Positions 8,220 to 16,539 of a stretch of DNA of 26,272 nucleotides are shown piece after piece. Made by a program: the position numbers and the translations under genes. The notes below the pieces were generated by a model, which was not told where the DNA came from, made no database searches, and saw only the letters and a program-made list of their open reading frames with translations. Numbering within the stretch: the stretch's first letter is position 1; each line of letters begins with the position of its first letter. This DNA comes from Emiliania huxleyi CCMP1516 (Eukaryota > Haptophyta > Isochrysidales > Noelaerhabdaceae), in NCBI RefSeq assembly GCF_000372725.1, contig NW_005200049.1, positions 100,640 through 126,911 of the forward strand. The letters are read 5' to 3'.

Positions 8220-8230
8220 AATAAAAGTCG
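8220..8230 (+). promoter_or_regulatory. TATA-like box AATAAAAGTCG of a divergent promoter
   Basis: AATAAAAGTCG lies about 90 bp before ATG 8317, next to the minus-strand DHHC start at 8215. The same motif, TATAAAAGTCG, recurs at 9855-9865 (10 of 11 positions). Both genes must share this short region unless the DHHC starts at 8146. Confidence 0.5.
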
Positions 8231-8316
8231 CCCAACACTGCTCGCTCCCTCTCGCTCCACCGCCGCCGGCGAGCACAGACCCGCAGCCCGGGGCCGCGCG
8301 GCCGGGCGCCACGGTG

Positions 8317-9801
8317 ATGGCGGCCTCGCGGCCGTCCATCGATCTCGACGAGGATATCGCGGCCCTCCTGGAGCGGGCGCGCGTTTCTGCGCTCGTCTCC
8401 GGTAAGGTGGTGCCGCAGCTGCTGGCCCAGGACGTCGGCAACGTCGCGGCGCTGCTCGAGGCGGTCGCCGAGGACGGCCTCGAGGGGCTCGGCCTCGGCA
8501 AGACCGTGCAACGTCAGCTGTGCCGCTGCCTGCCGGCCCTGAACAGCTGCGACGCGGCTGAGGCGGCTTTGTCATCCTTTGCCTCCCTGTCTCTGGTCGA
8601 GCCCCCGCTTGGGGCTGCGACTGGCGCGCAGGCGGGCGGCAGCGCGATGGCCGGCGGCGATGGTGCTGCTGGCGAGCGCGCTGGCGGCGGCGGCGGTACG
8701 GACGCTGCCGAGGGTGCCGCGCGTGCCGCAGACGGGCATGCGATTGCCGCAAGCGGCCCCCGCGGCGGAGCTGGGAGTGGCTCCGCTGGCGAGGAGCACG
8801 GCGGCGGGGCCGCGGCTGGCGGCGAGGGCCGCGGCGGCGCGCGCCCCAAAGAGGCGGACAGCGGCGCCTGCAGTGCGCAGGCCGCGGAAGGCGGAACCGG
8901 AGGCGGCGCCCCGGGGGCCTATATGGACCCCGTGGCGCCCGCGCTGCCGGCTAGCGGCGATGGGACGATTGCCGCCGCGGGGGGGGAGGAGGAGGTGGAG
9001 GGCGCCGCTGCCGCCGCCGAGGCGGGCCGCCGCGCTCCGAAGACCCTAATTGTTGCCGATCCTTCAGCGACGCGCCATACCGACACCGGGCACAGTTCGC
9101 AGCCACTTGCTGCGTCCGCCGGAGCTTCGGATTCTACTTACAGCGGCGCGGACGCGGAGGATGCGGTGGCAGGAGGGGGCTCTGGGGCGGCGGAGGCGAG
9201 CGCGGCGGCCACGGCCGAGGAGGACAAGCGCGTCCGGGCGCTGAGGATTGCCCTGCAGCACAGGACGCAGATGCCCGTGACGGACGAGGAGGCCCGGGCT
9301 ATCCTCCAGGCGCGAGGGGGTCGCGAGACGCCCGTGACGGAGGAGGAGGCGCGGGTCATCCTTCGGGCGCGGGGGGACGTCGGGCACGGCAGGGCTACCT
9401 TTCAGGCGCGGGCGCGCGGGCGCGGTGGGCGCGCCACGGCATCGCCGGCGCTGGCGAGCAAGGGCGGCGAGAAGCTATCGCGGCGTGGGAAGAAGGCGGT
9501 GGCGAAGGAGGCGGGCGAGGTGGTATCACGCGAGGAAGGCGAGGCGATTTATCGCGCGACGCTCGAGTCGCTGTTGGCGTCCACCGGGTGGACGCCGCGC
9601 GCCGCGGAGGAGAGGGCGCGCGAGGAGCAGCGTGCGCATGTTCGGCAGATGCGCTGGGCAAGGGAGCACGGCCGGGGGGAGCCGGTCCGGTGCTTTGACG
9701 CGGAGGAGTACGACGAAGGCGACGACGCTTTCGACGCGCTCTTCGACGGGGGCTCGGGGTACGGGTGGGATTCCCCCTCGGGGGGCGGCGCTTTCTTCTA
9801 G
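8317..9801 (+). CDS. SAM-like domain protein, function unknown
   Basis: Intronless ORF; ATG 8317 (MAASRPSIDLDED) is preferred because it follows the TATA-like box, although the frame is open from 8113. It encodes about 494 residues. Residues 8-75 have a helical pattern ending DGLEGLGLGKTVQRQLCRCL, which resembles the last two helices of a sterile-alpha-motif (SAM) fold, a protein-interaction domain; this is inference. Residues 90-300 are Gly/Ala-rich low complexity. A degenerate tandem repeat follows (PVTDEEARAILQARGGRE / PVTEEEARVILRARGDVG). After it come a basic stretch and a helical segment with EEGEAIYRATLESLLASTGW. The acidic tail ends GYGWDSPSGGGAFF. It could be a cellular adaptor or a Gag-like product of a retroelement; no zinc knuckle or enzyme motif was seen. 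Confidence 0.6.
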   Translation: MAASRPSIDLDEDIAALLERARVSALVSGKVVPQLLAQDVGNVAALLEAVAEDGLEGLGLGKTVQRQLCRCLPALNSCDAAEAALSSFASLSLVEPPLGAATGAQAGGSAMAGGDGAAGERAGGGGGTDAAEGAARAADGHAIAASGPRGGAGSGSAGEEHGGGAAAGGEGRGGARPKEADSGACSAQAAEGGTGGGAPGAYMDPVAPALPASGDGTIAAAGGEEEVEGAAAAAEAGRRAPKTLIVADPSATRHTDTGHSSQPLAASAGASDSTYSGADAEDAVAGGGSGAAEASAAATAEEDKRVRALRIALQHRTQMPVTDEEARAILQARGGRETPVTEEEARVILRARGDVGHGRATFQARARGRGGRATASPALASKGGEKLSRRGKKAVAKEAGEVVSREEGEAIYRATLESLLASTGWTPRAAEERAREEQRAHVRQMRWAREHGRGEPVRCFDAEEYDEGDDAFDALFDGGSGYGWDSPSGGGAFF

Positions 9802-9854
9802 GCGCCCGCCTTGACCCAACATAGAGGGCGTTGTGTAGCCTAGCTTTTGGGTAA

Positions 9855-9865
9855 TATAAAAGTCG
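9855..9865 (+). promoter_or_regulatory. TATA box (TATAAAAGTCG)
   Basis: TATAAAAGTCG, 54 bp after the stop of the SAM-like gene, nearly identical to the element at 8220. ATGs follow at 9921, 9940 and 9971; the first two open short frames of 9 and 21 codons. Confidence 0.6.
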
Positions 9866-9970
9866 GCGAAGGTGCAGCACTGCCTGGGGGACTGCTGCGG
9901 CGGCCCCGTCGAGCCAGTCGATGGCTCGTGGCACGTCGAATGGGTGAGCGGAGGGGCGCTGCACTCGGAG

Positions 9971-10531
9971 ATGCCCGTCTTCTTCAATGGCCGCTACCGT
10001 GAAGCAGACGTGGAGGAGGTCCGCCTCGGGGGACCGCGTCCGCCGCCCCGACTTAGCTCTGGCGCCGCTGGCAGCTCGAGCGCACACGCGGACCTGTCGC
10101 TGGGCGGGGCAGGTGGCGAGGGCGAGGCGGCGCCGAGCGAGCCCACCGGCGCAGAGCCCGCGCACGCGCCGAGCACCGCAGCTCTCGAGGGGCCTGCCGT
10201 CGCCAACTACACGGGGCCCACCATCGCCAACCGCACCTGCGTGCAGCCACCCTCGGCGCCGCCCTCGCCGCCACCGTCATCCTCTACGCACGTGGCGGGC
10301 GACGCCGCCGCCGAGACCGCTGAAGCAGCGGCCGCGCCGGCCGCCGCAGGGGGCGCTGCCACTGGTGCGGCGGTCGCGGAAGGAGAGGCAGCGGCGGCCA
10401 TCCTCACCGCCGCCATGGAGGTCGCCAACGCACGCCTCGACGCCGCCATCGCCAGCGCCACGCCAGAATCGATGGCCACCCGGAGAGGCGGGCACGCCGA
10501 GTACCTCCAGAGGGCGCCCTCCCCCAGATAG
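9971..10531 (+). CDS. Hypothetical Ala/Pro-rich protein
   Basis: The frame has no ATG before 9971 (MPVFFNGRYREADVEEVRLGG), but the translation upstream (SWHVEWVSGGALHSE) also looks coding. An upstream exon or a spliced start is therefore possible; a good GTGAGC donor sits at 9943. The rest is Ala/Pro/Ser/Glu low complexity ending AEYLQRAPSPR. The family is not recognised. An opposite-strand frame over 10207-10878 has a poly-Glu stretch followed by QVLPSSDESGTMPEPVH and could be the real product; the sequence does not decide. Confidence 0.3.
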   Translation: MPVFFNGRYREADVEEVRLGGPRPPPRLSSGAAGSSSAHADLSLGGAGGEGEAAPSEPTGAEPAHAPSTAALEGPAVANYTGPTIANRTCVQPPSAPPSPPPSSSTHVAGDAAAETAEAAAAPAAAGGAATGAAVAEGEAAAAILTAAMEVANARLDAAIASATPESMATRRGGHAEYLQRAPSPR

Positions 10532-10833
10532 GTCATCGAAAAGTCGTCTGGTCTGTACGCCAAATTGAGATGGACGGGCTCGGGCATTGTACCCGACTCG
10601 TCGCTAGATGGGAGCACCTGCGACCTTTGCCGCCTCGACCGCCGCACCTCCACCGACTCCTCCGACTCCTCCTCCTCCTCCTCTGCGCTCGAACCGGCGA
10701 CTGACGCTGCGAACGACGAGCATTCAACTTTCGCTTGGCCGGGTATTGCAATACTGGGACAAAGTGTGTGTCCGGGTATGGTAAGGACCACAACGGCCAA
10801 CTGCAACGGCCGGCAGATCAACCTCTGTGTGAG

Positions 10834-10840
10834 TATAAAA
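10834..10840 (+). promoter_or_regulatory. TATA box (TATAAAA), no clear gene downstream
   Basis: GAGTATAAAATGAACTCG is a good TATA box, but no convincing ORF follows before 11130. A perfect 12-bp palindrome, GTATTGCAATAC, lies upstream at 10743-10754. The stretch 10880-11365 otherwise holds only an AGAAAGAAAGAAAG tract (11052-11070). Confidence 0.35.
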
Positions 10841-11371
10841 TGAACTCGGGGGCACGGGACGCGGCACAAACGGGGCACAAACGCCAGGCTACAAAGACCT
10901 CTGTGTGAGCTCTGTGTCTTGATTTGCCAACAACAAACCTAAAACCTGCGCTGGCAGAGATGCGATGGGTGAGTAGGAAAGAGATTTGCCGGGGCGGGGC
11001 GCGCGCGGGGGCGGCGGGTGTGCGGCGAGTGTGCGGGATGTCTGTGGGCCTGAGAAGAAAGAAAGAAAGAAAACAGACAACCCAAGGGAGGGATGGGGGA
11101 GGACGGCACGCCGCCACCACACAGGGATTTTAAGGAGAGGTGTGTGGTGCGCTAGCCGTCGCCCACCCTAGGGAGTCTGCCTCTTCCTATCTCTCTTCGC
11201 AGTCTCTCTCCGACTCTCGCTGCAACCTTCATGCCACCTCGCGGTCGTCCCACTCTCGTCGTTCTCTCCCTTGTCATTTCCTCCTCTGTCGCGTCGTTCC
11301 CTTCTGCCTCGTCCAGGTGCGGCGCGGGTTGGCCTGTGCTGCTGCGCGGGCCTGCTTGCGCCGCCACTCAC

Positions 11372-12200
11372 GTACAAAGGCAGACTCGTTTCGCCACGGC
11401 AGTACACGGCCCGCCCATTTCGGGTCGTCGTGCAGCACCCCAGCATAGTCGTTTGTGAAGTTGTAACTGAAACCCCACCACTCGGCCGGGTCGCTCGTGT
11501 CCGTGATGGTCGACCCGGCGCCGATGATCATCTCACCCAGCCCGGCATTTCTCACCAATCGACGCAGAAAGTCGAGCCGCGCTGACACAACGGCGTCGGA
11601 GGCGGAGGAGTTGACTTTGAACGCTGGCCCCGAGTGCACTTTGAACACCAACGCACCGCCAACGCGCAGGTAAGACTGGTGTTTGAACGCCGGCAGCCAG
11701 TCGTCGCGCACCATACGTTGCCACTCCATATCAGAGTGCACCCCAAATAACGGTAGCGCGATGCACCACTCGATCATGAACTGCATGCGGTGCGCCTCCT
11801 TGCTCGACATGAACAGCGACAGGCCGTCGTTCAGGTGCCCAGAGCCCGGAGCGCGGTGTCCGCATGGGTAGTTATCGTACCACAAGATGCTGAAAAAGTC
11901 CACGCCCGCACTGCTCGCGGCAACGATATCGCCGTCCATGGTGGACTGCTCGGTCGTGTACTGGCCGATGAGCGGCACGCGTCCGGGATACAGAGGGCGC
12001 CAGTCCACAGATGTGTTCCACGGCTCTTTCCACTTGTCGCCTGGCCCCGTCCACCAGCCAGCAAAGTAGTTGATGCCTATGAGCGGCGCGGAGGGCGGCG
12101 CCGCGGCCACGTGCCAGGCTGGGCCGGCGGCGAGCACCGCCAGGGCCATGGTCATATGAGGCCACGCCGTTGGCCATTGCATGCGGCACGGCACGACCAT
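11372..12200 (-). CDS. Secreted GH99/WbsX-like glycoside hydrolase-type protein (5' exon)
   Basis: Minus-strand frame from ATG 12200. ATG 12155 (MTMALAVLAAGPAWHVAAA) gives the cleanest signal peptide and may be the true start. The mature part begins IGINYFAGWW, then VPLIGQYTTEQSTMDGDI, then AGVDFFSILWYDNYP. This matches the strand-loop pattern of the WbsX/GH99-like (beta/alpha)8 group ('lLG.Y......i...I..A...GiD.F.f.wY'), which acts on or builds alpha-mannosidic glycans. Later segments (LRVGGALVFKVHSG, EWWGFSYNFTNDYAG) fit the same fold. The exon ends at a consensus donor (C|GTGAGT at 11371); the frame stays open to 11274 but becomes Arg-rich, so 3' exons are probably missing or lie below 11370. 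N-glycosylation sequons (NSS, NFT, NES) suit a secretory protein. Confidence 0.72.
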
Positions 12201-12295
12201 CCACTATTGCTCGAGCTGACACGTGTTCAATTCGGCCGTATATTCGCCATTCGGCTTTGTATTCCCGCCCTGAGGTTGGTGTACTCAGCACGCAG

Positions 12296-12515
12296 GTCGG
12301 CGAGCTGGGGTACGAGCTCTTTGTGCCCACCGAGTCGGCGGCTCACGTGTACGAGGCCATCGTCGCAGCCGGCGATCCGCTCGGGCTCGTGCATGCATGC
12401 CTCGGCCCTCGCTGTGAACAGCGTCTCTTCACACCTCGTCCAGCTGTGAACAGGCGAGCCGCTCGGGCTAGTGCATGCAGGCCTCAAGGCTCTCTGCTCG
12501 CTCCGCCTCGAGAAG
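12296..12515 (+). pseudogene. GcvT-fold (aminomethyltransferase/DMGDH-type) fragment with one intron
   Basis: Exons 12296-12371 and 12454-12515, with an 82-bp GC-AG intron. The spliced product reads VGELGYELFVPTESAAHVYE, then AIVAAGEPLGLVHAGLKALC, then SLRLEKG. This is the GELGYE...aG...aL.sLRlEKg core of the folate-binding GcvT fold (glycine cleavage T-protein, sarcosine/dimethylglycine dehydrogenases). Only this central piece is present. Upstream the minus-strand GH99-like gene starts within 100 bp, and downstream the frame runs into a 30-bp minisatellite. A possible last exon reading YRDYVRSHPEFTQSLS (12819-12868, after a CTCTGCAG acceptor) is not a known T-protein end. I read it as a displaced gene fragment; a gene with distant exons is the alternative. 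Confidence 0.6.
12372..12453 (+). mobile_element. Introner-like intron g (best core copy)
   Basis: The core at 12412-12453 reads CTGTGAACAGCGTCTCTTCA...CAGCTGTGAACAG, with CTGTGAACAG at both ends and an internal GTGAA/TTCAC stem. Upstream GCGATCCGCTCGGGCTCG is matched after the acceptor by GCGAGCCGCTCGGGCTAG, and similarity continues for about 35 bases. Confidence 0.8.
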
Positions 12516-12530
12516 GGGTGCGCCGCGCAC

Positions 12531-12647
12531 TCCCTACCCCACGGTACCCGAACCCACCCTCCCCTACCCCACGGTATCCGAACCCACCCTCCCCTACCCC
12601 ACGGTACCCGAACCCACCCTCCCCTACCCCATGTACCCGAACCCAGG
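12531..12647. repeat. 30-bp tandem repeat
   Basis: Three full copies and one partial copy of a 30-bp unit beginning ACGGTACCCGAACCCACCCT, with single-base variants. It lies directly after the GcvT-like fragment and is probably the body of its next intron. Confidence 0.85.
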
Positions 12648-12838
12648 GGTGCCGCGCGCTTTCTTTTAGACCATCCCCACCACCGAGGCCACTACCTCGA
12701 ATTGGTTGGTAGTGCGCCTTCCCGCCTGCCTCTGTCGCGATTCTGCTTTCGTGTCTCCCTGCTTTGAATTCGTCTCGGAGCCCTGATGCGCCCGAACCTC
12801 CATCGGCTCCTCTGCAGGTACCGCGACTACGTGCGCAG

Positions 12839-13321
12839 TCATCCGGAATTCACCCAATCGTTGAGCTGAGTTGCCCCGACGGTAGGATGCCGTGTCAAGG
12901 CCCAGCTGGGCGCTAGGAGGTGCGCCCCGCCGCACTGGCGCAGGGCGCGACGGCAGTGGCGGCGGTTTGTGCTGACGGCGGCAGCGCTTCGAAGCGGGAG
13001 CGACGGGCCACTGTCAGGACAAATCGTCGGGCGCCAGGCAAAATGCGGGCGCGCTGCCGCCGCGGCGCGAACGAGCCCGAGCGAGGCACGCGCCAGCGCC
13101 GCTCGCCGAGCCGCCGTCGGCGGTAGCGGACCGCGCCAGAGACTGGCCGGCGAGCGAGCGCGGTCGACGAAGAGGTGAAGCGCCCGCGACAGCAGGATGA
13201 ACTGGCGGGCCAAATCGTCGGGCGCCAGGCAATGCGGGCGCGCTGCCGCCGCGGCGCAGACGTCGGCGGCGAGGAGCTCGAGCGCCCCCAGCGTGTTAGC
13301 GAAGCGAAGCCAGCGTGCCAT
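12839..13321 (-). CDS. Hypothetical protein behind a palindromic TATA box
   Basis: ORF from ATG 13321, about 160 residues, starting MARWLRFANTLGALELLAAD and continuing with a helical stretch (QFILLSRALHLFVDRARSP). No family recognised. A 46-bp segment is duplicated: copy one near 13205-13252, copy two near 13030-13078 with a 2-bp insertion that changes the frame. The C-terminal half may therefore be out of frame or intronic. The TATA palindrome just upstream is the best evidence that this is a gene. Confidence 0.35.
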   Translation of the reverse strand: MARWLRFANTLGALELLAADVCAAAAARPHCLAPDDLARQFILLSRALHLFVDRARSPASLWRGPLPPTAARRAALARASLGLVRAAAAARPHFAWRPTICPDSGPSLPLRSAAAVSTNRRHCRRALRQCGGAHLLAPSWALTRHPTVGATQLNDWVNSG

Positions 13322-13331
13322 GCCGACGGCT

Positions 13332-13345
13332 CACCTATATAGGTG
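13332..13345. promoter_or_regulatory. Palindromic TATA element
   Basis: CACCTATATAGGTG is a perfect 14-bp palindrome with TATATA at its centre, 11 bp upstream of ATG 13321 on the minus strand. A second AT block (GTATATTATAG) follows. It could serve either strand; to the right lies the 33-bp repeat. Confidence 0.5.
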
Positions 13346-13369
13346 TATATTATAGAGCCATCACCGAGG

Positions 13370-13620
13370 CTGGCTGGAATTTTAGAGCCATCACCTTGGG
13401 CTGGTCCGGTATTTGGGGGCTGGGGGCCAAGGTATTTTAACCCAGGCGTGGCCAAGGTATTTTTGAGCCGTCACCCAGGCTGGTTGAAGGTAGTTTTGAG
13501 CCGTCACCCAGGCTGGTTGAAGGTATTTTTGAGCCGTCACCCAGGCTGGTTGAAGGTAGTTTATCGCCGTCACCCAGGCTGGTTGAAGGTAGTTTATCGC
13601 CGTCACCCAGGCGCAGGATG
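13370..13620. repeat. 33-bp tandem repeat
   Basis: Six to seven units of 33 bp (GAGCCGTCACCCAGGCTGGT + TGAAGGTAGTTTT). The last units begin TCGCC instead of GAGCC. As 33 is a multiple of three, the plus strand has an open 11-residue periodicity (KVVLSRHPGWL), but no start codon or gene context supports translation. Two further short repeats follow: GGATGCTTTRCGCCGCATTC (13616, 13866) and GGCTTCTAGGCGCCAC (13792, 13939). Confidence 0.85.
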
Positions 13621-13959
13621 CTTTACGCCGCATTCCCGGCGACCTTCTGACCAGGAAGGTAATCGTCTGCCCAAGGCGGTGCCTCTCTGCGTCCGTCGCG
13701 TTCGGCGCCGGTGCCAGTGAGCGTCCGCAGGTTCCTCGCGCGTCCGGCTGGCCGGTGCCGCGAGCGTCCCAAAGTGGTACCTTGCAGGCCCGGCTTCTAG
13801 GCGCCACAGCATTAGGCTTTAGGCGCCACAGCCTGACAGTGCAAGCTTCCGAGCAGACGGGTTTGGATGCTTTGCGCCGCATTCCTGGCGACCCGCCAAG
13901 AGCCTCAGGGACGGCGGGTGGGTGGCTGAGCCGGCTCGGCTTCTAGGCGCCACTTCAAG

Positions 13960-14910
13960 CAAAGAAGGGGAGGGAGAGAGCGACGCGGCGAGCGCAGGCG
14001 GCGAGCGTGCACGTCGCCTGTGCGGCGTCTTGTTCACTCCCCTTTGAGCTACCTTTGTGCCCCCTTAGGGGCACCCCTCCTGCGCTGCGCGTATGGTCAC
14101 CCCTCCCTTCCGCCCTGTTGTTTTGGATGCCCCGCTCCGAGAAAGCATGTCTCGCAGCTGCGAGAAAAGACCCTCTCACACACACCTCATCCACCGATTG
14201 ACCCCCCCCTCCCGCACTCTTACCTCAAGGGTGAGAAGGCACACGCCCCGGCCACCCACGCCGCGGCCCTCCCGCGCTGAATAAGTAATGTGGACGGAGG
14301 CGCTCCGCAAACACAAGGCCTGCAGCGCCGCCGCTTCCCCGGCGGCAAGCCGGGTCAGGAGGGGGCCGGGCCCACTTCTGTACTCGCCAGCCGGCTCCTC
14401 GACGGCGTAGACCATCGTCTGGGAGCGGGCGGCGGCGCCGCCGCCGCAGCCGGCCTGGCTGCCGCCGCGGCCCGCAGCTGCTGCGGCATATCTCGCGGTT
14501 GGAGCTCCTGCGGCGCGTTGCGCGCCTGCGACGCGCTCGCGCTTCCCAGCCTGCGTGGTGGACACGCCGACATGAGGGCGGGAGGGCGGTCTTGTGCGTG
14601 CGTACTTTTAGCTGACTGGGAGGGAGTCTTGTGCAGTGTGTTCAGAGCACCGCGTGAGTACGAGGGGGGCGGATACAATGCATGCGGAGTCCGTGTCCTC
14701 CCGAGCGCTGGTTGGGATACAACGCGTCTTCCGCGCCCCTGCCCGCCACAGGAGCGGTAGAGGCGCGCCGAGAGACGGGGAGAGACGGGGAGGTACGGGG
14801 AGATACGGGGAGATATTCCGCGTCTAGGCTTCGCTGCCCGCCCGAGGAGCGGTAGAGGCGGAGCCGGCGCGGCGGTGACGGCGTGCCCCTGAGGAGCAGA
14901 AAGTCCGGTC
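13960..14910. other. Intergenic stretch with weak ORFs
   Basis: No gene can be supported with confidence. The minus strand at about 14290-14440 has a coding-looking stretch (TMVYAVEEPAGEYRSGPGPL) between Ala-rich low complexity, possibly an exon remnant. From 14640 a repeated motif family starts (see the 14640-16050 entry). Confidence 0.4.
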
Positions 14911-15200
14911 CCCACATCTCCCCACATCTCCCCACGTCTCCCCGCATCTCCCCACATCTCCCCGCATCTCCCCATATCTCCCCGCATCTCCCCGCATCTC
15001 TCCCCACATCTCCCCGCATCTCCTCACATCTCCCACAGATCTCCCCACAGATCTCCCCACATCTGCCCACATCTGCCCACATCTCCTCACATCTCCCTGC
15101 ATCTCCTCCGCATCTCCCCCCATCTCCCCGCATCTCTCCCCGTATCTCCGCAGATCTCCCCGCATCTCCCCGCATCTCTCCCCGTATCTCCGCAGATCTC
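14911..15200. repeat. 10-bp minisatellite (CCCACATCTC)n
   Basis: About 28 degenerate copies of CCCACATCTC / CCCGCATCTC. It is the reverse complement of the array at 15421-15600, so the two could pair. Confidence 0.9.
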
Positions 15201-15420
15201 GCCTCCCCGTGTGCGCGTCGGCCGGCGGCATGCGGTTGCAGCAAAACAGGAGCACGGTCAGGCCGAGTACGACGCGCATGGGCCAAGGGCCTGCGTGGTG
15301 AGGGCGCCGGCATGAGGGGCAGGGAGGACGGTGTTGTGAAGCGGCTTCAGAGCACCGGCGTGGAGTACGAGGGGGGGCGGATACGGCGGAGGGCAGCGGG
15401 AGACGCCTCCTGCCCGAGCG

Positions 15421-15602
15421 CTGGGGAGATGTGGGGAGATGTGGGGAGATGTGGGGAGGTGTGGGGAGGTGTGGGGAGATGTGGGGAGATGTGGGGAGAT
15501 GTGGGGAGATGTGGGGAGATGTGGGGAGATGTGGGGAGATGTGGGGAGATGTGGGGAGATGTGGGGAGATGTGGGGAGATGTGGGGAGATGTGGGGAGAT
15601 AT
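15421..15602. repeat. 10-bp minisatellite (GGGGAGATGT)n
   Basis: About 18 near-perfect copies of GGGGAGATGT, far more homogeneous than its inverted partner at 14911-15200, which suggests recent expansion or assembly compression. Confidence 0.95.
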
Positions 15603-15696
15603 GTCCGCTTCTAGCGCCCAGGGCCGCGGCAGCAGCCGCCGCGCCCGCCCGCAGAGGAGAGCGCCGGCGAGTTGCGGGCCTGTTCGCAGCGGCGGC

Positions 15697-15698
<2 letters not shown>

Positions 15699-15733
<35 letters not shown>
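15699..15733. repeat. (TG)n microsatellite
   Basis: About 17 TG dinucleotides. No associated gene is visible. Confidence 0.95.
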
Positions 15734-15734
<1 letters not shown>

Positions 15735-15786
15735 GAGTGATCCTCCCCCCACCGCCGGGCTGCAGGTGGCAGGCGTGGTGTGAGTC

Positions 15787-15899
15787 CTCACACTAGAGGC
15801 CGTCCTCGCATTCGCCTTGCTGGGACCCAGCGCTGCCTTCGGACTGCCGCCGCTGTCTCTCTCCCTTCTCGACTGCCTGTGCTTGTGCGTGTTGGGCCC
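15787..15899. repeat. Dispersed ~110-bp repeat, copy 2 (inverted)
   Basis: Reverse-complement copy of 1134-1244, sharing CTCACACTAGAGGCCGTC, TCGCATTCGCCTT, CTGGGACCCAGCGCTG and TTCTCGACTGCCTGTGCTTG-like segments. Confidence 0.75.
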
Positions 15900-16229
15900 C
15901 GGGGTAGTGCTTTTGTGTGAGTCTTCACGAGCACCGTGTGGATACGAGGGCAAGCCCAGGGCACAGGGAACACCGCTGCATGCGGCTGCGTGCGGCGGTG
16001 TACAGCGGAGTCCGTGTCCTCTCGAGCGCTGGTTGGGGTACGAGACTACGGACTCCGCTTCAGAGTTGGCGGTCCACCCATGTCTCCCCCGTATCTCGCC
16101 GTATCTCCCCCATATCTCCCCGCGATCTCCCCCCCTATCTCCGCACCTCGCGGTCCAGCGTCCACCCGCTGTTGGGGAGATATGGGGGAGATATGGCCGC
16201 CGGCCCTTTTCGCGCGGGAAAGAGGGGAA

Positions 16230-16455
16230 GGCCGGGGGGGGGGGGAATTTGGGGGGGCCCAAACTTAATTAGTGTGAATTAAAAATAAAAAAAAGGTTGA
16301 AAAAAAGGCAGAGGGAACAATGGAGTTGAAGGAAGTAGGCCCTCCTGTTTGGGGGGGGGGGGGGGGGAGAAAGAGCAAAAAGAGAGAGGGTGAGAAAAAG
16401 GGAGGGAGAAAGGGAGGGAGGGAGGGAGGGAAAGGGAGGGAGGGAGGGAGGGAGG

Positions 16456-16529
<74 letters not shown>

Positions 16530-16535
16530 CGCACC
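16230..16535. repeat. Homopolymer G/A tracts and (GGGA)n/(GA)n
   Basis: Runs of 12-15 G, an AT-rich island (TTAATTAGTGTGAATT followed by A-runs), GGGAGGGA repeats, then (GA)n to 16532. Composition is unlike anything else here. It may be a genuine low-complexity boundary or a poorly assembled patch. Confidence 0.85.
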
Positions 16536-16539
16536 TGTG

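Larger units (their letters stand above)
14640..16050. repeat. Scattered copies of a GAGCACCG...GTACGAGGG / GAGTCCGTGTCCTC motif family
   Basis: AGAGCACCG followed by GAGTACGAGGGGGG and GGATAC occurs near 14645 and 15350; a diverged GAGCACCGTGTGGATACGAG lies near 15930. GCGGAGTCCGTGTCCTC followed by CGAGCGCTGGTTGGG occurs near 14686 and 16008. These are remnants of one repeated element broken up by satellites. Confidence 0.6.

Noticed and set aside
9395..10165. Minus-strand ORF antisense to the SAM-like gene
   Set aside because: Arg/Pro-rich shadow frame of a GC-rich coding region; the plus strand has the domain-like pattern and promoter.
2931..15600. Short direct repeats as a CRISPR array
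   Set aside because: Repeats are contiguous minisatellites without unique spacers, the genome is eukaryotic and no cas genes are present.
15431..15783. ORFs encoding repeats such as GRCGEMWGDV across the GGGGAGATGT array
   Set aside because: Pure satellite translation, open because 10-bp units cycle through frames without stops.
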